From: Mycolicibacterium septicum DSM 44393 | GTDB lineage: Bacteria > Actinomycetota > Actinomycetes > Mycobacteriales > Mycobacteriaceae | Assembly (NCBI RefSeq): GCF_000455325.1 | Contig: NZ_HG322952.1 | Location: 673,826-737,825 of the forward strand | Length of the DNA: 64,000 bases | Reading direction: 5' to 3' | Shown: in pieces, positions 60,082 through 64,000 of the stretch | How positions within the stretch are numbered: the first letter of the stretch is position 1 | Layout of the letters: the number at the start of each line of letters is the position of its first letter | Made by a program: the position numbers and the translations under genes | Notes under the pieces: model-generated | Seen by the model: only the letters and a program-made list of their open reading frames with translations | The model's database searches: none | What the model was told of the DNA's origin: nothing

Positions 60082-60152
60082 CAAAAACATCCCCGGGGAC
60101 TTCCCTGGGAGCCTGCGCGAATCACCGTTGTTCATCGGGCAAGATGGCGGTT

Positions 60153-60863
60153 ATGGATAGCGCTACCAGTGGCATGGCCTCGCCCCGGGTCCTCGTCGTT
60201 GACGACGACCCTGACGTGCTCGCCTCGCTGGAACGTGGGCTGCGGCTGTCCGGGTTCACCGTCTCTACGGCCGTGGACGGGGCCGAAGCGCTGCGCAGCG
60301 CCACCGAGACCCGCCCGGACGCGATCGTGCTCGACATCAACATGCCCGTACTCGACGGCGTCAGCGTGGTGACCGCGCTGCGCGCGATGGACAACGACGT
60401 GCCGGTCTGCGTGCTCTCGGCCCGCAGCAGCGTCGACGACCGCGTGGCCGGCCTGGAAGCCGGCGCCGACGACTACCTGGTCAAACCGTTCGTGCTGCAG
60501 GAGCTGGTGGCCCGGGTCAAGGCCCTGCTGCGCCGCCGCGGCGCGTCGGCCACCTTCTCCTCCGAGACCATCCAGGTGGGCCCGCTGGAGGTCGACATCC
60601 CGGGCCGCCGCGCCCGCGTCAACGGGGTGGACGTGGACCTGACCAAACGCGAGTTCGACCTGCTGGCCGTGCTGGCCGAGCACAAGACCGCCGTGCTGTC
60701 CCGCGCACAGTTGCTGGAACTGGTCTGGGGCTACGACTTCGCCGCCGACACCAACGTGGTGGACGTGTTCATCGGGTACCTGCGCCGCAAACTCGAGGCC
60801 GGTGGCGCGCCACGGCTGTTGCACACCGTCCGCGGGGTCGGATTCGTCCTCAGGACGCAGTAG
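60153..60863 (+). CDS. prrA: response regulator PrrA
   Basis: A 236-residue OmpR/PhoB-type response regulator, the same length as M. tuberculosis PrrA and nearly identical to it as I recall. The receiver has the acidic pocket VVDDDP, phospho-acceptor D61 in IVLDINMP and K111 in YLVKPF. The C-terminal winged helix runs from VGPLEVDIPGRRARVNGVDV to LLHTVRGVGFVLRTQ. The PrrAB system is essential in M. tuberculosis and controls respiration-related genes. The start is at 60153; CAAGAT (60140-60145) lies 7 nt upstream, a leaderless-type -10. Confidence 0.93.
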   Translation: MDSATSGMASPRVLVVDDDPDVLASLERGLRLSGFTVSTAVDGAEALRSATETRPDAIVLDINMPVLDGVSVVTALRAMDNDVPVCVLSARSSVDDRVAGLEAGADDYLVKPFVLQELVARVKALLRRRGASATFSSETIQVGPLEVDIPGRRARVNGVDVDLTKREFDLLAVLAEHKTAVLSRAQLLELVWGYDFAADTNVVDVFIGYLRRKLEAGGAPRLLHTVRGVGFVLRTQ

Positions 60864-60866
60864 GAA

Positions 60867-62207
60867 ATGAGGCCGCTGACCCGGATCTTCCGCCGCACAC
60901 CGTCGCTGCGGACCCGGGTCGCGTTCGCCACCGCCATCGGCGCAGCGATCGTCGTCGTCATCGTCGGCACCATCGTCTGGGTCGGCATCACCAACGACCG
61001 CAAGGAACGACTGGACCGGCGCCTCGACGAAGCCGCAGGCTTCGCCATCCCGTTCCTGCCGCGCGGCCTCGGCGAGATCCCCCGCTCCCCGAGCGACCAG
61101 GACGCCGTGATCACCGTGCGTCAGGCCGGAAACGTCTCGTCGAACTCGAACGTGATCCTGCCCGAGCTGCCCGACGGCTACGCCGACACGTACATCGACG
61201 GGGTGCGCTGGCGGGTCCGCACCGTGCAGATCCCCGCCCCCGGACCCATGTGGGTGGCAGTCGGCGCGACGTACGACGCCACCATCGCCGACACCAACAA
61301 CCTGCACCGACGGGTGCTCATCATCTGCGTGTTCGCCGTCGGCGCGGCCACCGTGCTGGGCTGGGTGCTGGCCGCGTTCGCGGTCCGCCCGCTCAAACGG
61401 CTGGCCGAGCAGACTCGCGAGATCGAGGCGGGCGACGAGGCCCCCGACGTCGAGGTTCGCGGCGCCAGCGAGGCCGTGGAGATCGCCGATGCCGTCAACG
61501 GCATGCTGCAGCGCATCTGGAAGGAACAGGACCGCACCAAGGCCGCGTTGACCTCGGCCCGCGACTTCGCCTCGGTGTCCGCCCACGAGTTGCGCACCCC
61601 GCTGACCGCGATGCGGACCAACCTGGAGGTCCTGTCGACCCTTGACCTGGCCGACGACCAACGCAAGGAAGTGGTCGGCGACGTCATCCGCACCCAGTCG
61701 CGGATCGAGGCCACCCTCGGCGCCCTGGAACGCCTGGCCCAGGGGGAACTGACCACCACCGACGACCACGTCACCGTCGACATCACCGAACTGCTCGACC
61801 GCGCCGCCCACGACGCCATGCGCGTCTACCCCGACCTCGAGGTCTCACTGGCGCCCTCGCCCACCGTGATCATCATCGGGCTGCCGACCGGACTGCGGCT
61901 GGCGGTGGACAACGCGATCGCCAACGCGGTGAAGCACGGCGGCGCCACCCGGGTGCAGTTGTCGGCCGTGAGCTCGCGCGAGGGAGTGGAGATCGCGGTC
62001 GACGACGACGGCGTGGGCGTGCCCGAGGAAGAACGCGAAATGGTGTTCGACCGGTTCTCGCGTGGGTCGACCGCGTCGCGCTCGGGCTCCGGACTGGGAC
62101 TCGCGCTCGTGGCCCAGCAGGCCGACTTGCACGGCGGTACAGCGACTCTGGAATCCAGCCCGCTGGGCGGGGCGCGGCTGCTGTTACGCCTGCCCGGTCC
62201 GCACTAG
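60867..62207 (+). CDS. prrB: sensor histidine kinase PrrB
   Basis: A 446-residue membrane sensor kinase, the same length as M. tuberculosis PrrB. It has helices near residues 20-41 and 149-171, an extracytoplasmic sensor region of about 100 residues between them, a HAMP domain to about 225, and the phospho-acceptor H240 in SAHELRTPL. The ATPase domain shows DNAIANAVKHGG (N box), DDDGVGVPEEE (G1) and GSGLGLALV (G2). It phosphorylates PrrA, whose gene ends 3 nt upstream. Confidence 0.93.
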   Translation: MRPLTRIFRRTPSLRTRVAFATAIGAAIVVVIVGTIVWVGITNDRKERLDRRLDEAAGFAIPFLPRGLGEIPRSPSDQDAVITVRQAGNVSSNSNVILPELPDGYADTYIDGVRWRVRTVQIPAPGPMWVAVGATYDATIADTNNLHRRVLIICVFAVGAATVLGWVLAAFAVRPLKRLAEQTREIEAGDEAPDVEVRGASEAVEIADAVNGMLQRIWKEQDRTKAALTSARDFASVSAHELRTPLTAMRTNLEVLSTLDLADDQRKEVVGDVIRTQSRIEATLGALERLAQGELTTTDDHVTVDITELLDRAAHDAMRVYPDLEVSLAPSPTVIIIGLPTGLRLAVDNAIANAVKHGGATRVQLSAVSSREGVEIAVDDDGVGVPEEEREMVFDRFSRGSTASRSGSGLGLALVAQQADLHGGTATLESSPLGGARLLLRLPGPH

Positions 62208-62227
62208 AAATAGTCCCGTCAATACGG

Positions 62228-62285
62228 CGAGCAGACGCTTAGGTACCCTGCCGATGGCGTTTTCGGGTACCGCCGCGTCTGCTCG
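62228..62285. repeat. palindromic repeat, family B copy 2 (bidirectional terminator)
   Basis: CGAGCAGACGC (62228-62238) with GCGTCTGCTCG (62275-62285), then an inner GGTACCC/GGGTACC pair (62242-62248, 62265-62271). The outer arms match copy 1 at 54261. It lies between convergent prrB and arfC and fits a bidirectional terminator. Confidence 0.7.
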
Positions 62286-62299
62286 CGCGTCTTGTGCTG

Positions 62300-62899
62300 T
62301 TACTTCTTGTCGCGCTGGGACTTACCGCTGTCCCAGCGGTTGAACCCGGCACCCTCGGCGGATTCGACGTCGGCGAACCAGATCTCGGCGATGGTCACCG
62401 AGTACGACGGGCTCTCCGGCGAGTGATAGAGCATCGAATCCTCGTTGCCCTTGATCAGATAACCCGTCGGGGTGCCCGCACCCGAGACCCGTACCGAACC
62501 AGCGCCGTACGGCGTCTCCTCGACGACCTTGACGTCGTCATCGGCCGCCTCGTGGGCACCTCCGCCGGAGGCGAACTTGGCCGCCCCGGCTGCACCGGCG
62601 GCAGCCGCACCGGCCGCTGCGGCACCGCCGCTGACTTTGGGCAGCTGCGTGGTGGGCTCGTCGCCAGAGCTGACCCGGGGCAGCTTGGTCGTGGCGTCAT
62701 CGGCGACGGCCGTTGCAGCTCCGGCTGTTCCGCCGACGGCCGCGGCCTTACCACCGGCTCCGGCCGCGGCGTCGGGACGACGCCCCAGCGCGCCGTACAC
62801 CGGCACCTCGCGCTTCACCCTGCGCAGGGTCAGCGCCAGCGTCAGTACCAGGCCGAGCACAAAGGCCAGGGCCATCAACCACCAGTTCACGTCGCTCAT
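62300..62899 (-). CDS. arfC: ArfC-type membrane protein with sunset domain
   Basis: A 199-residue protein. One N-terminal membrane helix (about residues 5-24) is followed by a low-complexity Ala/Gly region with two related motifs, TTKLPRVSSG and TTQLPKVSGG. The C-terminal domain, GYLIKGNEDSMLYHSPESPS then EIWFADVESAEGAGF, is the sunset domain named from ArfC. ArfABC is linked in M. tuberculosis to ammonia secretion and acid adaptation. The ATG overlaps the arfB stop by 4 nt. It is longer in the linker than I recall for Rv0901. Confidence 0.85.
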   Translation of the reverse strand: MSDVNWWLMALAFVLGLVLTLALTLRRVKREVPVYGALGRRPDAAAGAGGKAAAVGGTAGAATAVADDATTKLPRVSSGDEPTTQLPKVSGGAAAAGAAAAGAAGAAKFASGGGAHEAADDDVKVVEETPYGAGSVRVSGAGTPTGYLIKGNEDSMLYHSPESPSYSVTIAEIWFADVESAEGAGFNRWDSGKSQRDKK

Positions 62900-63051
62900 C
62901 GTCGTGCTCCAATCTCACGCGAGCCGGGCAGTTCGGCGAACGCCTCTTCCTCACTGGTGGGCTTGACGGTCACCACCGAAATCAGCCAGGCCACCAGCGA
63001 CCCCACCACGAATGCGAGCAGATACCACAACCATTGGATTACGAAGTCCAT
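62896..63051 (-). CDS. arfB: ArfB-type small membrane protein
   Basis: A 51-residue protein too short for common ORF filters, starting MDFVIQWLWYLLAFVVGSLV and ending SREIGARR. A single hydrophobic segment (residues 4-28) is followed by a charged tail, TSEEEAFAELPGSRE. Size, layout and place between arfA and arfC match Rv0900. It lies 11 nt after the arfA stop and overlaps arfC by ATGA. Confidence 0.85.
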   Translation of the reverse strand: MDFVIQWLWYLLAFVVGSLVAWLISVVTVKPTSEEEAFAELPGSREIGARR

Positions 63052-63062
63052 GTCGAATCTCC

Positions 63063-64000
63063 CTAATTGACCGTGATCTCGACACGGCGGTTCTGCGCCT
63101 TGCCTTCGGGGGTGTCATTGCTGGCGATCGGATTCGCCGAACCCGCGCCGGACGACGTCACGTGATCGGCCGCCAGACCCTGCGAAACCAGATAGTCGGC
63201 AACAGCTTTGGCGCGGTTGCCGCTCAGCGGGATGTTGATGGCGTCATTGCCCGAGCTGTCGGTGTAACCGGTGACGGCCACCTTTGCGCCTTCGCACGAC
63301 TTGAGCTTGTCGGCCACCTGCGACAACAACTGCTGCGAGGACGGGGCCACAGCGAACCCGTCGGTGCTGAAGTTGATCGGCGTCTTCAACAGAGCGCTGA
63401 CATCACCCTGCAACACCGCGCACGGTCCGGGCGTACCACCGGGAGCACCCGGTGCACCAGGAGCCGGAGGCGCGGGGGCAGCCGGTGCGGCCGCGATCTG
63501 AATGTTGTTGACGAGCTTGATGTTCGGCCAGGCTGCCTTGGCGGCCGCCTCGACCGCGTCGCGCACCTGCGCCGACGGCGCCGTACCGGTCAGCGTCAGC
63601 GTGTCACCGTCGATGCTGAAGTTGAAATCCGGAATGTCGGCCGAGGCGTCGAACACCTTGCCCAGGGCCGACACATCGGGGGTGCTCACACCCGGGCGCA
63701 GATTCAGATTGTCGACCAGATTGACGTCCGCACCAAACTTTCCGCGCAGCCAGTCCAGCAGCGAGGTCTTGGCGGCCGCGTCGGGCAGATCACCGGTGAG
63801 GGTGAAGTCGTTGCCGTTACGGGTGATCGACAACGGCGCGAACGAAAGGTTCGGCAAATTGACATTGGGTGCGTTGACGTCCGGGGCATTCACGTCCGGA
63901 GCGGTCAATGTCGCCGTGGGATTCACATCGGGAAGAGTGACATCAGCGTTCCTGTTCGAGCGGTCGAGTCCGCCCCACCCGATCAGCCCCAGCAACAATG
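63063..64000 (-). CDS. arfA: OmpATb/ArfA, partial at the window end
   Basis: The 3' part of arfA; about 312 codons are visible and the true start lies beyond 64000. Visible from the N-terminal side: the end of the membrane helix (LLLGLIGWGG), a Pro/Val/Asn linker with DVNAP repeats, two BON-like modules (SITRNGNDFTLTGDLPDAAA and FNFSIDGDTLTLTGTAPS), a Pro/Ala/Gly linker, and the C-terminal OmpA-like peptidoglycan-binding domain (VTGYTDSSGNDAINIPLSGN, then NRRVEITVN). M. tuberculosis OmpATb is a surface protein needed for growth at low pH. It is the first gene of arfABC. Confidence 0.92.
   Translation of the reverse strand, partial: LLLGLIGWGGLDRSNRNADVTLPDVNPTATLTAPDVNAPDVNAPNVNLPNLSFAPLSITRNGNDFTLTGDLPDAAAKTSLLDWLRGKFGADVNLVDNLNLRPGVSTPDVSALGKVFDASADIPDFNFSIDGDTLTLTGTAPSAQVRDAVEAAAKAAWPNIKLVNNIQIAAAPAAPAPPAPGAPGAPGGTPGPCAVLQGDVSALLKTPINFSTDGFAVAPSSQQLLSQVADKLKSCEGAKVAVTGYTDSSGNDAINIPLSGNRAKAVADYLVSQGLAADHVTSSGAGSANPIASNDTPEGKAQNRRVEITVN

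Noticed and set aside
63840..63910. Short regular repeats that could suggest a CRISPR array
   Set aside because: They are in-frame codon repeats encoding DVNAP units inside arfA, without spacers.

Overview
The window looks like chromosomal DNA of a fast-growing mycobacterium (Mycolicibacterium type). It is uniformly GC-rich and many starts are GTG. Many proteins match Mycobacterium tuberculosis families that I recognise from memory: ArfABC, PrrAB, AccD3, EchA6, CtpE, FrdABCD and the Rv0909/Rv0910 pair. No rRNA, tRNA, transposase, phage gene or CRISPR array was seen.

Layout. 0.3-4.2 kb: a small secreted His-rich peptide, a thiolase-like protein and a carotenoid-oxygenase-like enzyme (Rv0914c/Rv0913c-like), and a tandem HxlR regulator. 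4.2-8.6 kb: an efflux pump, an acetyltransferase and small metabolic enzymes. 8.6-27.6 kb: a large catabolic locus. Its minus arm runs SDR, Rieske oxygenase, LLM flavin monooxygenase, Baeyer-Villiger-type monooxygenase, TauD-type dioxygenase, SDR, class III CoA-transferase and four acyl-CoA dehydrogenases. Its divergent plus arm runs SMP-30-type lactonase, GntR regulator, two acyl-CoA ligases and an SDR. 27.6-31.1 kb: fumarate reductase frdABCD behind a CRP-type site and a small Cys/His protein. 31.1-37.6 kb: Rv0910/Rv0909-like pair, ctpE, metallo-hydrolase, echA6, accD3. 37.7-40.4 kb: a YhgE/Pip-type membrane protein with a degenerate ABC ATPase. 40.6-44.2 kb: an M-box (Mg2+) riboswitch, two small upstream ORFs and a MgtA-type ATPase. 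44.2-54.3 kb: VOC protein, lipoprotein asparaginase, two acyl-CoA ligases, LuxR regulator, epoxide hydrolase, DUF1254-type protein. 54.3-60.1 kb: three ABC exporter half-transporters. 60.1-64 kb: prrAB and arfCBA, with arfA cut by the window edge.

How it fits together. The 8.6-27.6 kb locus has the parts for one oxidative route: hydroxylation, alcohol to ketone, Baeyer-Villiger ring expansion to a lactone, lactone hydrolysis, CoA activation and beta-oxidation. The substrate is unknown; an alicyclic or terpenoid compound is my inference. Two copies of a TTGTC-N-GGAC box lie between the two arms and are candidate GntR operators. The mgtA leader stacks a consensus promoter, an M-box, a Pro-then-Arg/Lys leader peptide like enterobacterial MgtL, a hairpin and a second small ORF.

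Structural signals between genes include two families of palindromic repeats and several leaderless-type promoters (TANNNT 6-7 nt before the start codon). A probable one-base deletion in a C6 tract alters the end of the LLM monooxygenase gene.
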